Source: Kytococcus schroeteri
GTDB lineage: Bacteria; Actinomycetota; Actinomycetes; Actinomycetales; Dermatophilaceae
Reading direction: 5' to 3'
DNA length: 64,000 bases
Assembly (NCBI RefSeq): GCF_002847825.1
Contig: NZ_PKIZ01000014.1
Location: 1 to 64,000, forward strand
Each line of letters opens with the position of its first letter. Position 1 is the stretch's first letter. The notes under the pieces are model-generated. The model had not been told where the DNA came from. It ran no database searches and was given only the letters and a program-made list of their open reading frames with translations. This document shows positions 40,317 to 49,377 of this stretch, in pieces. A program made the position numbers and the translations under genes.

Positions 40317-40589
40317 ATGTGCCGCAACATCCGGACCCTGCACAACTTCGAGCCCCCGGCCACCGCCGAGGAGGTCGAGGCCGCCGCCCTGCAGTACGTC
40401 CGCAAGATCGCTGGCACGCGCACCCCGTCGCAGGCCAACACCGAGGCCTTCGACCAGGCGGTGGAGGAGATCACGGCAGCCACCCAGCGCCTGCTGGACG
40501 GACTGACCACCTCGGCGCCGCCGAAGGACCGCGAGGAGGAGGCAGCCAAGGCCCGGGCGCGTGCCCAGAAACGTTACGGTGCAGGCTGA
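40317..40589 (+). CDS. DUF2277 family protein
   Basis: 90 residues. The opening CRNIRTLHNFEPPATAEEV and ALQYVRKIAGTRTPS are hallmarks of DUF2277, a small cytoplasmic family of unknown function. GGGAGG lies 8 nt before the ATG. It is followed 24 bp later by the SGNH hydrolase gene. Confidence 0.85.
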   Translation: MCRNIRTLHNFEPPATAEEVEAAALQYVRKIAGTRTPSQANTEAFDQAVEEITAATQRLLDGLTTSAPPKDREEEAAKARARAQKRYGAG

Positions 40590-40613
40590 CCCGGACCACC
40601 ACGGAGGGAACGC

Positions 40614-41486
40614 ATGACCACCGCAGCACCGCTCGAGGGCCGCATCTGGCAGCGTTACGTCGCGCTGGGTGACTCGTTCACCGAGGGCCTGGTGGACCCC
40701 ACCGACGACGACCCGGAGGCCCACCATGGCTGGGCGGACCGGCTGGCCGCCCGCCTCGCGCTGCGCAATGCCGCCCTCACCGACGCCGAGGGCAAGCCCG
40801 CGCCGGCACCCTTCGGGTACGCCAACCTGGCCATCCGGGGGCGCCTCATCGGGCAGGTCACCGGCGAGCAGCTCGACGAGGGCCTGACGCTGACCCCGGA
40901 CCTGGTGAGCCTCAACGCCGGCGGCAACGACTACCTGCGCCCCCGCGTGGACCGCGACGCCGTGGTGGACCAGCTGGAGGATGCCGTGGCCCGCATCCGG
41001 GAGACGGGGGCCGACGTGCTGCTGGTCACCGCGCCGGACATGAGCCGTACCCCCGTGCTGCGCCGGGCGTCCCCGCGCTTCGCCGAGTTCACGGCCAACG
41101 TGTGGGGCATCGCGCAGCGGTACGACTGCTTCGTGGCCGACATCTGGACCCTGCGCTCCCTGCGCGACGCGCGCATGTGGGCGCCGGACCGCATCCACCT
41201 CTCCACCGAGGGGCATCGCCGGGTGGCGCAGCAGGCTGCGTGGACGCTGGGGCTCGAGGTGGAGGGCGCCGCCGAGCGCGCCTGGGACGAGCCGCTGCCG
41301 CCGCTGGAGCCGCTGACCCGGTGGGAGACGCTCCAGGCCAACCGCGAGTGGGCGGGCCTGCACCTGCGCCCGTGGATCCAGCGGCGCCTCACCGGCCGCT
41401 CCTCCGGGGACGGGCGGAGGCCGAAGCGACCTGCCGTGACCACCGTGGACGTGGAGCGTCTGCGCCCGCACGTGGACCGCATCTGA
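40614..41486 (+). CDS. SGNH/GDSL-family hydrolase
   Basis: 290 residues, no signal peptide. Block I GDSFTEG contains the nucleophile Ser21. Block III is NAGGNDYLRPR near 103-113, and block V DRIHLSTEGH holds the Asp/His pair near 195-204. The family covers esterases and lipases, and the substrate is not evident. The protein ends in a basic tail. Confidence 0.85.
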   Translation: MTTAAPLEGRIWQRYVALGDSFTEGLVDPTDDDPEAHHGWADRLAARLALRNAALTDAEGKPAPAPFGYANLAIRGRLIGQVTGEQLDEGLTLTPDLVSLNAGGNDYLRPRVDRDAVVDQLEDAVARIRETGADVLLVTAPDMSRTPVLRRASPRFAEFTANVWGIAQRYDCFVADIWTLRSLRDARMWAPDRIHLSTEGHRRVAQQAAWTLGLEVEGAAERAWDEPLPPLEPLTRWETLQANREWAGLHLRPWIQRRLTGRSSGDGRRPKRPAVTTVDVERLRPHVDRI

Positions 41487-41496
41487 GCGCGGCGCG

Positions 41497-42741
41497 TCAG
41501 TCCGATGCGGTGAGCCCCGGGGCCACGAGCGTGGCCAGCAGCACCTGCTCGGCGCCGCGCGGGTCGTCCAGGGTGCTGCCGAACAGGTCGCGCAGCTGGT
41601 TCATGCGGTAGCGCACCGTCTGCGGGTGCACGCCCAGGCGCTCGGCCACCAGCGCCCGCTGGCCGCGCAGCAGCATCCACAGCCGCAGGGTCTCCACGAG
41701 GCGCTCCTGGGTGGACCCCGGCAGGTCGGCCAGCGGCTCCAGGGCGGCCGCGGCCAGCTCGCGGGCGGCCGCCGCGTCGCTGTGCACCACCATGTGCGGC
41801 AGCACGTCCTGCAGGTCCAGCGGCCCCTCGGGCACCCCCATCGGGTCCGGCGGCACGGACACCCACCGGCTGGCCAGGCGCCAGGTCTCCGGGGCGGCGG
41901 CCCGGCCCACCGGGGGTGTCACCAGGCAGTGCACCCCGGCCCGGCGCAGGGTGCGGCGGGCGCGGTCCAGCTCGTCGTCGGTGGGGTCGGGCAGCAGCAG
42001 CGTGCTCCAGCCGGAGCCCTCCGGGCCCAGCCCCACCTGGTCGAGCACCAGCGTGCGCAGCGGCAGCCGGGAGGTCAGCGCGCCGGTGTCCTCGCTGCGG
42101 CACACCATGAGGCTCACCGTCCGCGGCGAGGTGAGGCCGGCCGCGCGGGCCGCGGCGTCCACCTCGGCCGTGCGGGCCCCGCGCACCACGAGCAGCCCCA
42201 GGTTGGTGCGGGCCTGGCTGCGCCGCTGGTCGGAGCGCGCCCGCTCCTGGGTGTGCCCGGCCACCGTGGCCGCGGAGAGGTCGTCGATGTAGGTGAAGGT
42301 CAGGGCCGCGAAGGTCTGCAGCTCCCGGGCGGCCAGGCCGTGCTCCAGGGCCACGTCGCTGAAGGTCACCCAGCACACGCGCGCCCCCACGCGGTAGGCG
42401 GCCAGCACCGCCTCCACGGTGCGCCCGGCGCGGGCCTCCCGGCGGCCCAGCGAACGGGCGCCCAGGACGGTGGCCGAGGTGGGTCCGGTGGGGGCCGCGT
42501 CGCCCGGTCCCGGCGTCTCGATGAGGTCCAGGAAGCCGTGCAGCGCCATGGACACCGCCTCCTTGAGCACCGCGGAGCGTCCGTGCCGGAACTCGTCGCG
42601 GTACGCCGGGACGTCCTGCACGATGGCGGTGACGCTCTGCTGGGAGGCGACCTCCACAGCATCGCGCAGGGCGGCCACCAGCTCGGGGGTCCAGAAGGAG
42701 GCGGCGGTGCCCGTGGTGAGGGGCTCGGGGGAGGCGTCCAC
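41497..42741 (-). CDS. PucR-type transcriptional regulator
   Basis: 414 residues. A GGDEF-like/central regulatory region fills about 120-330, and the C-terminal PucR helix-turn-helix reads LRLWMLLRGQRALVAERLGVHPQTVRYRMNQLRDLFG. The GTG at 42741 has a CACGAT -10-like hexamer upstream. It is divergent from the ferredoxin reductase/desaturase operon, and the likely job is control of that operon in response to a fatty-acid-related signal (inference from position). Confidence 0.83.
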   Translation of the reverse strand: MDASPEPLTTGTAASFWTPELVAALRDAVEVASQQSVTAIVQDVPAYRDEFRHGRSAVLKEAVSMALHGFLDLIETPGPGDAAPTGPTSATVLGARSLGRREARAGRTVEAVLAAYRVGARVCWVTFSDVALEHGLAARELQTFAALTFTYIDDLSAATVAGHTQERARSDQRRSQARTNLGLLVVRGARTAEVDAAARAAGLTSPRTVSLMVCRSEDTGALTSRLPLRTLVLDQVGLGPEGSGWSTLLLPDPTDDELDRARRTLRRAGVHCLVTPPVGRAAAPETWRLASRWVSVPPDPMGVPEGPLDLQDVLPHMVVHSDAAAARELAAAALEPLADLPGSTQERLVETLRLWMLLRGQRALVAERLGVHPQTVRYRMNQLRDLFGSTLDDPRGAEQVLLATLVAPGLTASD

Positions 42742-42843
42742 GGGGGCATCGTGCGCGCTTTGTTCACGAGGGACAAATCCGGGCGTGGTTCTCCACGCCG
42801 AGCGGGGGTGAATCGTTCACCGGTGCCAGACAGGATGGACGGC

Positions 42844-43971
42844 ATGAGTTCCTCGACCCGTCGGGTCACCCCCCGCCCTGCCTGGGTGGACCGCCTCATC
42901 GAGGCCGCCGCTGTGGTGACCACCCCGGTGGTGCCGCACGACTACGTCGACATGGTGGCCCCGCTGCAGTCCCGCGTCTCCTTGGTGGCCCGCGTGGAGC
43001 GCGTCCACCACGACACCGCGCGCACCGTGAGCCTCTGGCTGCGCCCCGGCGTGCTGTGGAAGGCCCACCGCCCCGGCCAGTACGTCCGCATCGGCGTGGA
43101 CGTGGACGGCGTGCGGCACTGGCGCACCTACAGCCTCACCAGCAAGCCGGCACCTGCCGGCACCCCCGGTGACGCCGGGCTGCTGCAGATCACGGTCACC
43201 CAGGTGCCCGACGGCCTCGTGAGCACCCACCTGGTGCGCAACACGAAGGTCGGCGACCTGCTCCACCTCGATGCCGCCGACGGCGAGTTCACGCTCGACG
43301 ACCCGCGGCCCGGCAAGATCCTCTTCCTGGGAGCGGGCTCCGGCATCACGCCGATCATGGGGCTGCTGCGTGGGCACAAGTGGCACGGTCCCGACGCGCC
43401 GGACGTGGTGGTGGTGCAGTCCGCTCGCACGCCTGCCGAGCGGCTGTTCGCCGAGGAGCTGCCCGCCATCGCCGACCGCTTCGGGCTGCGCCTCATCACC
43501 CGCCACACGGCCACCGAGGGGCGCTTCGGCCTGGACGAGCTGGACACCGAGGTGCCCGACTGGCGCGAGCGCACCGTGTGGGCCTGCGGTCCGGCCGGGA
43601 TGCTCGACGACTGCGAGGAGTTCTGGGAGGACGCCGGCCTGCGCCACCAACTGCTCACCGAGCGCTTCCGCACCGTGGAGATCACCCCCGGCGAGGGTGG
43701 CCTGGCCACCTTCGCCACGGGTGGCTCCGAGACCGAGGTGGAGACCGACGGCTCCACCACCCTGCTCGATGCGGGCGAGGAGGCCGGCCTGTTGCTGCCC
43801 AGCGGTTGCCGCATGGGCATCTGCCACTCCTGCGTCCTGAACCTCACCGAGGGGGCCGTGCGCGACCTGCGCGACGGCTCGCTCACCCTCGCCACCCCCG
43901 AGGACCCCGCACTCGTCCAGACCTGCGTCACGACCGCCGCAGGCGACTGCCACCTGGAGGTACCGGCATGA
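42844..43971 (+). CDS. ferredoxin reductase with C-terminal [2Fe-2S] domain
   Basis: 375 residues. The FAD domain has RTYSLTSKP near 95-103, the NAD(P)H domain GAGSGITPIMGLL and WACGPAGMLDDC, and the C-terminal ferredoxin domain SGCRMGICHSC plus a distal Cys (VQTCV). The layout matches M. tuberculosis Rv3230c, which passes electrons to the stearoyl-CoA desaturase DesA3. ATG 42844 has a CAGGAT hexamer 7 nt upstream; ATG 42835 is an alternative. It overlaps the desaturase gene (ATGA). Confidence 0.9.
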   Translation: MSSSTRRVTPRPAWVDRLIEAAAVVTTPVVPHDYVDMVAPLQSRVSLVARVERVHHDTARTVSLWLRPGVLWKAHRPGQYVRIGVDVDGVRHWRTYSLTSKPAPAGTPGDAGLLQITVTQVPDGLVSTHLVRNTKVGDLLHLDAADGEFTLDDPRPGKILFLGAGSGITPIMGLLRGHKWHGPDAPDVVVVQSARTPAERLFAEELPAIADRFGLRLITRHTATEGRFGLDELDTEVPDWRERTVWACGPAGMLDDCEEFWEDAGLRHQLLTERFRTVEITPGEGGLATFATGGSETEVETDGSTTLLDAGEEAGLLLPSGCRMGICHSCVLNLTEGAVRDLRDGSLTLATPEDPALVQTCVTTAAGDCHLEVPA

Positions 43972-45407
43972 CGACCACCCCCGCACGACGCACCCGCCCC
44001 GCATCCGCCCGCCCCGGCCTGGGGGGATCCCGCCTGGCGCCCGCCGCGTTCAGCGACTCCATGCGCGTCAACAAGGCGTTCGCCCGGGCCCGCCGCGACA
44101 CCCGCCGCGGGGTCAACCGCATCACCGCCACCGAGTCCCCCGAGCGCCACTGGAAGCCCAAGCGCTCCGGCGGCGACGACCCGGCCGCGCACCTCACGAT
44201 CGAGCAGATCGAGGAGATGGGGCGCGAGCTGGACGCCATCCGCCAGCGGGTCATGGACTCCCGCGGGTCGGCCGACGCCGCGTACATCCGCCGCGTCATC
44301 GCCACCCAGCGCGCGCTCGACATGGGCGGTCGTCTCGTGCTCATGGTGGGCAGCCGCACCAAGGTGGGCTTCGTGCTGGGCACCGGCGCCCTGGCCGTGG
44401 CCAAGATCCTGGAGAACATGGAGATCGGCCACAATATCCTCCACGGGCAGTGGGACTGGATGCGCGACCCGCGGATCCACTCCAGCACCTGGGAGTGGGA
44501 CCACCCCTCCACCGCCGAGGGCTGGAAGCACTCCCACAACGACCTGCACCACACGTACACCAACGTCATCGGGCGCGACAACGACCTGGGCTTCGGCATC
44601 GCCCGCGTGGACCCCGACCAGCCGTGGAAGCCGTGGATGGTGTGGCAGCCGCTGTTCAACGCGGTCAACGCGGTGACCTTCGAGTACTCCATCGCGCTGT
44701 ACGACCTGGAGCTCGGCCGCTATGCCGGCAAGCCGCTCGCGGCCTGGAAGCCCGCCGTGCCCGGCCTGCTGGGCGTGGGCAAGAAGGTGGCCCAGCAGGT
44801 GGCCAAGGACTACGTGGTCACCCCGGCGCTGAGCGGACCGAACTGGAAGTCGACGCTGGCCGCCACGTGGACCGCCAACCTCACCCGCAACCTGTGGAGC
44901 AACGCGGTGATCCTGTGCGGTCACTTCCCCGAGGGCGTGCAGACCTTCAGCCGCGCGTCCACCGTGGGGGAGACCCGCGGCGAGTGGTACCTGCGCCAGA
45001 TGCTGGGTTCGGCCAACATCTCGGGTTCGCCGCTCATGCACATCATGACCGGCAACCTCAGCCACCAGATCGAGCACCACTGCTTCCCGGACCTGCCGAG
45101 CAACCGGTACGCCGAGATCTCGGTGGAGATGCGCGACGTGTTCGACCGGTACGGGTTCGCCTACGTCTCCGGGCCGTTGCCGGTGCAGCTGGCCAGCGCG
45201 TGGGGCAAGATCTTCCGCTACGCGCTGCCCAACGGGGCGTGGGGGCAGCTGCGCCGCGACCCGGTGGGCTCGGTGGCCACCGGCGCGCAGTGGGCCGTGC
45301 GGCAGCTGCTCGGCGGCTCGCGGAAGAAGGCTGCGCGGAAGAGCGCGCTGCGGAAGAGGGCCCTGCGGGGGAGCGCCGCGGGGAAGGCGGCTGGCGCCGG
45401 CGCCTGA
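43968..45407 (+). CDS. membrane acyl-lipid/acyl-CoA desaturase (DesA3-like)
   Basis: 479 residues. The three histidine boxes of the di-iron desaturases are present: GHNILHGQ (about 152), HSHNDLHHTY (about 187) and HQIEHHCFP (about 366). Membrane segments lie around 127-150 and 225-250. The N-terminal 60 residues are Arg-rich, and the C-terminal 40 residues are Lys/Arg/Ala repeats. It should introduce a double bond into long-chain acyl groups with electrons from the upstream reductase. Confidence 0.9.
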   Translation: MTTTPARRTRPASARPGLGGSRLAPAAFSDSMRVNKAFARARRDTRRGVNRITATESPERHWKPKRSGGDDPAAHLTIEQIEEMGRELDAIRQRVMDSRGSADAAYIRRVIATQRALDMGGRLVLMVGSRTKVGFVLGTGALAVAKILENMEIGHNILHGQWDWMRDPRIHSSTWEWDHPSTAEGWKHSHNDLHHTYTNVIGRDNDLGFGIARVDPDQPWKPWMVWQPLFNAVNAVTFEYSIALYDLELGRYAGKPLAAWKPAVPGLLGVGKKVAQQVAKDYVVTPALSGPNWKSTLAATWTANLTRNLWSNAVILCGHFPEGVQTFSRASTVGETRGEWYLRQMLGSANISGSPLMHIMTGNLSHQIEHHCFPDLPSNRYAEISVEMRDVFDRYGFAYVSGPLPVQLASAWGKIFRYALPNGAWGQLRRDPVGSVATGAQWAVRQLLGGSRKKAARKSALRKRALRGSAAGKAAGAGA

Positions 45408-45455
45408 GGGCCTGCGCACGCCGCCCTGGCCGGGGGCGTTCGCACGAGGCGGCCC

Positions 45456-45507
45456 GGCGCTCGGCGCACGGGAAACCGCCTGGCGCTCGGCGCACGGGAA
45501 ACCGTCT
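45456..45507 (+). repeat. 26-bp tandem duplication containing GCACGGGAAA
   Basis: Two adjacent 26-bp copies (45456-45481 and 45482-45507) differ at one base. Each carries GCGCACGGGAAACCG. Confidence 0.9.
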
Positions 45508-45520
45508 GGCGCGCGGAAAG

Positions 45521-45560
45521 GGTGTCGCCCGCACGGGAAACGTCCCGTGCGGGCGACACC
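45521..45560. repeat. 18-bp perfect palindrome
   Basis: Arms 45521-45538 and 45543-45560 pair perfectly with a 4-nt loop, and weaker pairing continues outside (GAAAG with CTTTC). The core is again CGCACGGGA. It sits between the convergent desaturase and thiolase genes and could terminate both. Confidence 0.85.
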
Positions 45561-45640
45561 TTTCGCGTGCGGGGGAGGGTTTCGGGTGTGGCCCGCCCGG
45601 TGCGCACCCCGCCGGCCCGGTGCGCACCCCGCCCGGCGGC

Positions 45641-46843
45641 TCAGGCGCCCTCGTTCTCCAGCACCACCGCCAGCGCCTGGCCCACTCCGATGCAGATGGC
45701 GGCCACGCCCCAGCGCACGCCGTCGGCCCGCATCGCGGCGGCCAGGGTGCCCAGGATGCGCGCCCCCGAGGCTCCCAGCGGGTGCCCGATGGCGATGGCA
45801 CCACCGCGCGTGTTGACGATGCCGGGGTCGATGCCCCACGCGTCCACGCACGCCAGCGACTGCACGGCGAAGGCCTCGTTGAGCTCCACCAGCCCCACCT
45901 CGCCCCAGCCGATGCCGGCCCTCGCCAGGGCCTTGTTCGCCGCCTCCACCGGTGCCAGGCCGAAGCGCTGCGGCTCCAGCGCGTGCGCCCCGCGCCCGGC
46001 GATGCGCGCCATCGGCTCGCGGCCCAGCCCCTCGGCCGCCCCGGCCGAGCCGAGCAGCACCGCGGCCGCCCCGTCGGTGAGCGGGGAGGCGTTGCCGGCG
46101 GTGATGCGCCCGTCGCGGCGGAAGGACGGCTTGAGCCCGGCCAGCGACTCCACCGACGAGCCCGGGCGCACCGTCTCGTCGCGGGGCAGGTCCGCCGCGT
46201 CGACGCCGGGCACCGCGCACGTCCAGTCGGCGTAGAAGCCGTCCTCCCACGCCGCGGCGGCCAGCTGGTGGGAGCGGGCGGCAAAGGCGTCCATCTGCTC
46301 ACGGGTGGTGCCCAGCTCGTCGGCCACCTGCTCGTTGCACTCGCCCAGGCTGGCGGTCCACTCGGCCGGCATGGCGGGGTTCACCAGGCGCCAGCCCAGG
46401 GTGGTGGAGGCCATCTCGGCGTTGCCGGCGGGGAATGCGCGCTCCGGCTTGGCCACCACCCACGGGGCTCGGCTCATGGACTCCACGCCGCCCACCAGCA
46501 CCAGGTCGGCGTCCCCGGTCTCGACGGTGCGGCTGGCCACCATCGCGGCGTCCAGGGAGGAGCCGCACAGGCGGTTGACGGTGGAGCCCGGCACGCTCAC
46601 CGGCAGCCCGGCCAGCAGGGTGGCCATGCGCGCCACGTTGCGGTTGTCCTCCCCGGCCTGGTTGGCGGCGCCGAAGACCACCTCGTCGATGCGGGCCGGG
46701 TCCAGCTGCGGGGAGCGCTCCACCATCGCGCGGACCACGGTGGCGGCCAGGTCGTCCGGGCGCACCGTGGCCAGGGCGCCGCCGAGCTTGGCGAAGGGCG
46801 TGCGCACGGCGTCGTAGAGGTAGGCGGGCTCGAGCTGGGTCAT
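45641..46843 (-). CDS. acetyl-CoA C-acyltransferase (thiolase)
   Basis: 400 residues. The nucleophile Cys93 is in NRLCGSSL, and GNASPLTDGAAAVL, NEAFA, GHPLGASGAR and a C-terminal AAICIGVGQ give the full catalytic set. Members either degrade 3-ketoacyl-CoA or condense acetyl-CoA. The ATG at 46843 has AGGAGC upstream. The gene lies near the desaturase but stands alone. Confidence 0.92.
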   Translation of the reverse strand: MTQLEPAYLYDAVRTPFAKLGGALATVRPDDLAATVVRAMVERSPQLDPARIDEVVFGAANQAGEDNRNVARMATLLAGLPVSVPGSTVNRLCGSSLDAAMVASRTVETGDADLVLVGGVESMSRAPWVVAKPERAFPAGNAEMASTTLGWRLVNPAMPAEWTASLGECNEQVADELGTTREQMDAFAARSHQLAAAAWEDGFYADWTCAVPGVDAADLPRDETVRPGSSVESLAGLKPSFRRDGRITAGNASPLTDGAAAVLLGSAGAAEGLGREPMARIAGRGAHALEPQRFGLAPVEAANKALARAGIGWGEVGLVELNEAFAVQSLACVDAWGIDPGIVNTRGGAIAIGHPLGASGARILGTLAAAMRADGVRWGVAAICIGVGQALAVVLENEGA

Positions 46844-46913
46844 GGGCGCTCCTGGTGCTCGTGGGGCGGGGCGGCGGGACGCGCCCATGGTGCTACACGG
46901 GCCGGGTCGGCGT

Positions 46914-46955
46914 GACGCCGGTCACGCGACGCCGGTCACGCGACGTCGGTCACGC
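46914..46955. repeat. 14-bp tandem repeat, three copies
   Basis: GACGCCGGTCACGC occurs three times in a row (46914, 46928 and 46942; the third has one change). The last copy covers the stop codon of the FAD oxidoreductase gene. Confidence 0.85.
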
Positions 46956-48011
46956 CAGCAGGACCCGCGCCGCCGCGTCCCCAGAGGCCAGGGCGCCGGT
47001 GACTCCCGGGGCGAGGTGGTCGCCGGCCAGCACGAGGCCGGGGGCGAGCTCGAGCGCGAGGGGGCCGGCCGCATCGGGCGTGGGCACGGGCACGGGCACG
47101 GCGCGCGGGTGGTCCTGGCGGGCGACCACGGGCCAGTCGAACGCCGCCGTCCCCCACAGCTCCGAGAGGTGCGCGCGCACGGCCGCCTCGCCGGCCACGG
47201 GGCGTCCCCCGCGGTGCGGCACCGTCGCCGCCACCAGGGCGCGCCCGTCCTCGGAGTACCCCGGCGCCACGTTGGTCACCACCACGGTGGCCGCCACCGG
47301 GCCGGGCGCGCGACGGGCGTCCACCCGCAGGGAGCGCGAGGGGCTCGGCGCGGCCTCGGGCGCCAGCCACCACGTGGTCGTCCCGAGCCACTCCGGGTGC
47401 GCCAGCTCGTGCTCGATGCGGGTGCCGTGCAGCAGGTGCGTGGCCTCCTCGGGCGGCACCGCGAGCACGACCTGACCGGTGGTCCACGTGCCGTGGTCGC
47501 CGACCACCTGCCAGGACCCGCCGTGCCACCGCACCACCTCCACGTGGGCGCCGGTCACCACGGGGGAGTCCAGGTGCGCCGTGAGCTGCACCGTGAGGGC
47601 CACCAGGCCGTGCGCGGGCAGGGCCGGGGCCGCGGGGCGGGAGATCCCGGCGGCGAGCGGGCCGGTGGCGGGCACCGCGTCATCGCCCAGGCGCACCGGG
47701 GCGTCCTGCCCGTCCACGAGGCCCTCGGTGGGGTCGAGCGGGCGCAGGTCGAGCGCGGCCGGGTCCACCAGGTCGGTCGGCCACGCCGCCGCGGCGTCGA
47801 GCAGGTGCAGGCCCTCGTCCACCGCGAAGCCGTCGTGCAGCGCCGAACCCACCCGGCCCCCGGCCACCGGGCCCGCCTCCAGCACCCGCACCAGGCGGCC
47901 CGCTGTGGTCAACCGGGCCGCGGCGGCCAGCCCCGCCACGCCGGAGCCCACCACCACGACGTCGGCGTCCGGGGCGCGCAGCGGCACCCGCGTGAGGCGA
48001 CGCCCCGTCAT
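46950..48011 (-). CDS. FAD-dependent amine oxidase-like oxidoreductase
   Basis: 353 residues. An N-terminal FAD motif VVVVGSGVAGLAAAARL, then VLEAGPVAGGRVGS, is typical of the amine oxidase/phytoene desaturase superfamily; the C-terminal GLVLAGDHLAPGVTGALASG closes the FAD site. It is shorter than most carotenoid desaturases. The substrate is unknown. The ATG at 48011 overlaps the stop of the epimerase gene. Confidence 0.8.
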   Translation of the reverse strand: MTGRRLTRVPLRAPDADVVVVGSGVAGLAAAARLTTAGRLVRVLEAGPVAGGRVGSALHDGFAVDEGLHLLDAAAAWPTDLVDPAALDLRPLDPTEGLVDGQDAPVRLGDDAVPATGPLAAGISRPAAPALPAHGLVALTVQLTAHLDSPVVTGAHVEVVRWHGGSWQVVGDHGTWTTGQVVLAVPPEEATHLLHGTRIEHELAHPEWLGTTTWWLAPEAAPSPSRSLRVDARRAPGPVAATVVVTNVAPGYSEDGRALVAATVPHRGGRPVAGEAAVRAHLSELWGTAAFDWPVVARQDHPRAVPVPVPTPDAAGPLALELAPGLVLAGDHLAPGVTGALASGDAAARVLLA

Positions 48012-48961
48012 CGGGCGGCCCCGTGGCCGGTCTCGTGGGTGGCCGCGCCGACACCGTCCGCGCCGTCGCGTGGCTCCACCGCGTAGGTGGCTGTCAGCAC
48101 GTGCGAGGCCCCGGGCTGCAGGTGCACCGCGTGGTCGGTGCCGTCGCCGCGATCGCCGATGCACGCCGCCTCCACGCAGAGGAACCCGTCCCATCCGGCG
48201 TCCGGCACGTCGGTCATGGTGCGGGCCCCCTCCGCGCCGGGGCTCCACACCACCGTGTCGCGGGCGCCCTGCGTGGTGACGGCCACGGTGCGGTGGGCGT
48301 CGGTGAGGTGCACCGGCCCGGCGGTGCGGTGGATGCGGTCGATGGCGCCCTCGGTGCGCAGGTCGCCGGACTGCGTGGTGACCCCGCCGGTGAGCGTGTC
48401 CACCACGCCGGCGCCGTCCAGACCGGCGAGCGTGCAGTCGGCCACGGCGCTCACGGCCAGGTAGGTGTGCAGCGCGGCCTCCACGGTGCGCGGTGCGGCG
48501 CCGTCGGGCAGGGCGAGGGTGAGTGCCATCCGCAGGGCGGCCCCGGCCGTGACGTCCAGGTGCAGGTCCACGCCATCGGCGGTGGTGGTCAGGCCCAGGC
48601 GGACGGTGCCGTCGGGGGCCACGTCGACCGAGGTGGGCTGCCACGGCTGGGTGCGGGCCGGGCCGTGCTTGGGGGTGTGGTGGCCGTCGGGGCCCGTGGC
48701 GAACCATGGTGCGCAGACCGGCACCCCGCCGCGGATCGCCTGGCCGGGTGCGCGGACGGCGTCGGGGCTGGTCCACAGCAGGTCGCGGCCGCCGGCGGGG
48801 GTGAACGAGAGCAGGTGGGCGCCCTGGAGGTCGAGGCGTAGGGTGCAGGCGGCGGTGCGGGCCACGAGCTCGCCGGCTCCCGATCCGCTGGGCTCCAGGG
48901 CGATGCCGGGCGGCAGCGTGACGAGGTGCGCGGTGGGCGAGGCGGCGGGCGTGTCGCTCAT
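48008..48961 (-). CDS. D-hexose-6-phosphate epimerase (aldose 1-epimerase family, YeaD-like)
   Basis: 317 residues of the galactose mutarotase fold. RGGVPVCAPWFATGP and a following KHGPAR match the conserved region, and the C-terminal CVEAACIGD contributes the catalytic Glu. YeaD-type enzymes interconvert alpha and beta glucose-6-phosphate. The ATG at 48961 has a TACGCT -10 6 nt upstream. It is co-transcribed with the FAD oxidoreductase gene. Confidence 0.82.
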   Translation of the reverse strand: MSDTPAASPTAHLVTLPPGIALEPSGSGAGELVARTAACTLRLDLQGAHLLSFTPAGGRDLLWTSPDAVRAPGQAIRGGVPVCAPWFATGPDGHHTPKHGPARTQPWQPTSVDVAPDGTVRLGLTTTADGVDLHLDVTAGAALRMALTLALPDGAAPRTVEAALHTYLAVSAVADCTLAGLDGAGVVDTLTGGVTTQSGDLRTEGAIDRIHRTAGPVHLTDAHRTVAVTTQGARDTVVWSPGAEGARTMTDVPDAGWDGFLCVEAACIGDRGDGTDHAVHLQPGASHVLTATYAVEPRDGADGVGAATHETGHGAAR

Positions 48962-48967
48962 GCGGCC

Positions 48968-48973
48968 AGCGTA
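48968..48973 (-). promoter_or_regulatory. -10 element (TACGCT) of the epimerase gene
   Basis: On the minus strand TACGCT is 6 nt before the ATG at 48961. Confidence 0.5.
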
Positions 48974-49281
48974 GGCAAGGTGGTGGGGCCGACGGGTGCG
49001 CCTGCGTGGTGGGGCCGACGGTGCGGGGGCGGCGCTCGCGTGCTCGGGAGTTCCCGCGCGGCGAGAGGTTCCGAGCACGCGACCGGCGGCCCAGCCGGCC
49101 CCGCCGAGTGCCCGCGCACGACGTGCCGGGTAAAGGTTTTCCCCAGAAGTTCGGCAGGGCTGGGAGATCCGGCGGATCGCCCCTCAGGATGGGTGACATG
49201 CCACAGGGGCCGGGATCTCCCCGTGGCAGACAGCTCTGACGGCGAATTTGATGGGACACGCAGAGGGCGTCTGACGAGCCG
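48974..49281. other. non-coding stretch, no gene seen
   Basis: There is no credible gene in either strand. It has an inverted repeat CGCGTGCTCGG/CCGAGCACGCG around 49034-49083, and a less GC-rich stretch near 49130-49260 (AAAGGTTTTCCCCAGAAG) with short complementary segments (GGGATCTCC and GGGAGATCC types). The left part could belong to the dispersed repeat family. It ends at the terminator at 49282. Confidence 0.6.
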
Positions 49282-49319
49282 GCAAGGGGCCGGAGTTCTT
49301 CGGAACTCCGGCCCCTTGC
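49282..49319. terminator. strong intrinsic terminator
   Basis: A 17-bp perfect stem (49282-49298 with 49303-49319) with a TTCG loop lies downstream of the exporter gene on the minus strand. Confidence 0.8.
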
Positions 49320-49377
49320 GTTGTGTGCGGCCCGTGCTGTGCGGCCCGCCTCGTGCGTGGCTCGCGCGGGTGTGGCC

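Noticed and set aside
42835..42837. ATG 9 bp upstream as the ferredoxin reductase start
   Set aside because: It overlaps the CAGGAT hexamer that is probably the -10 element. It cannot be excluded completely.
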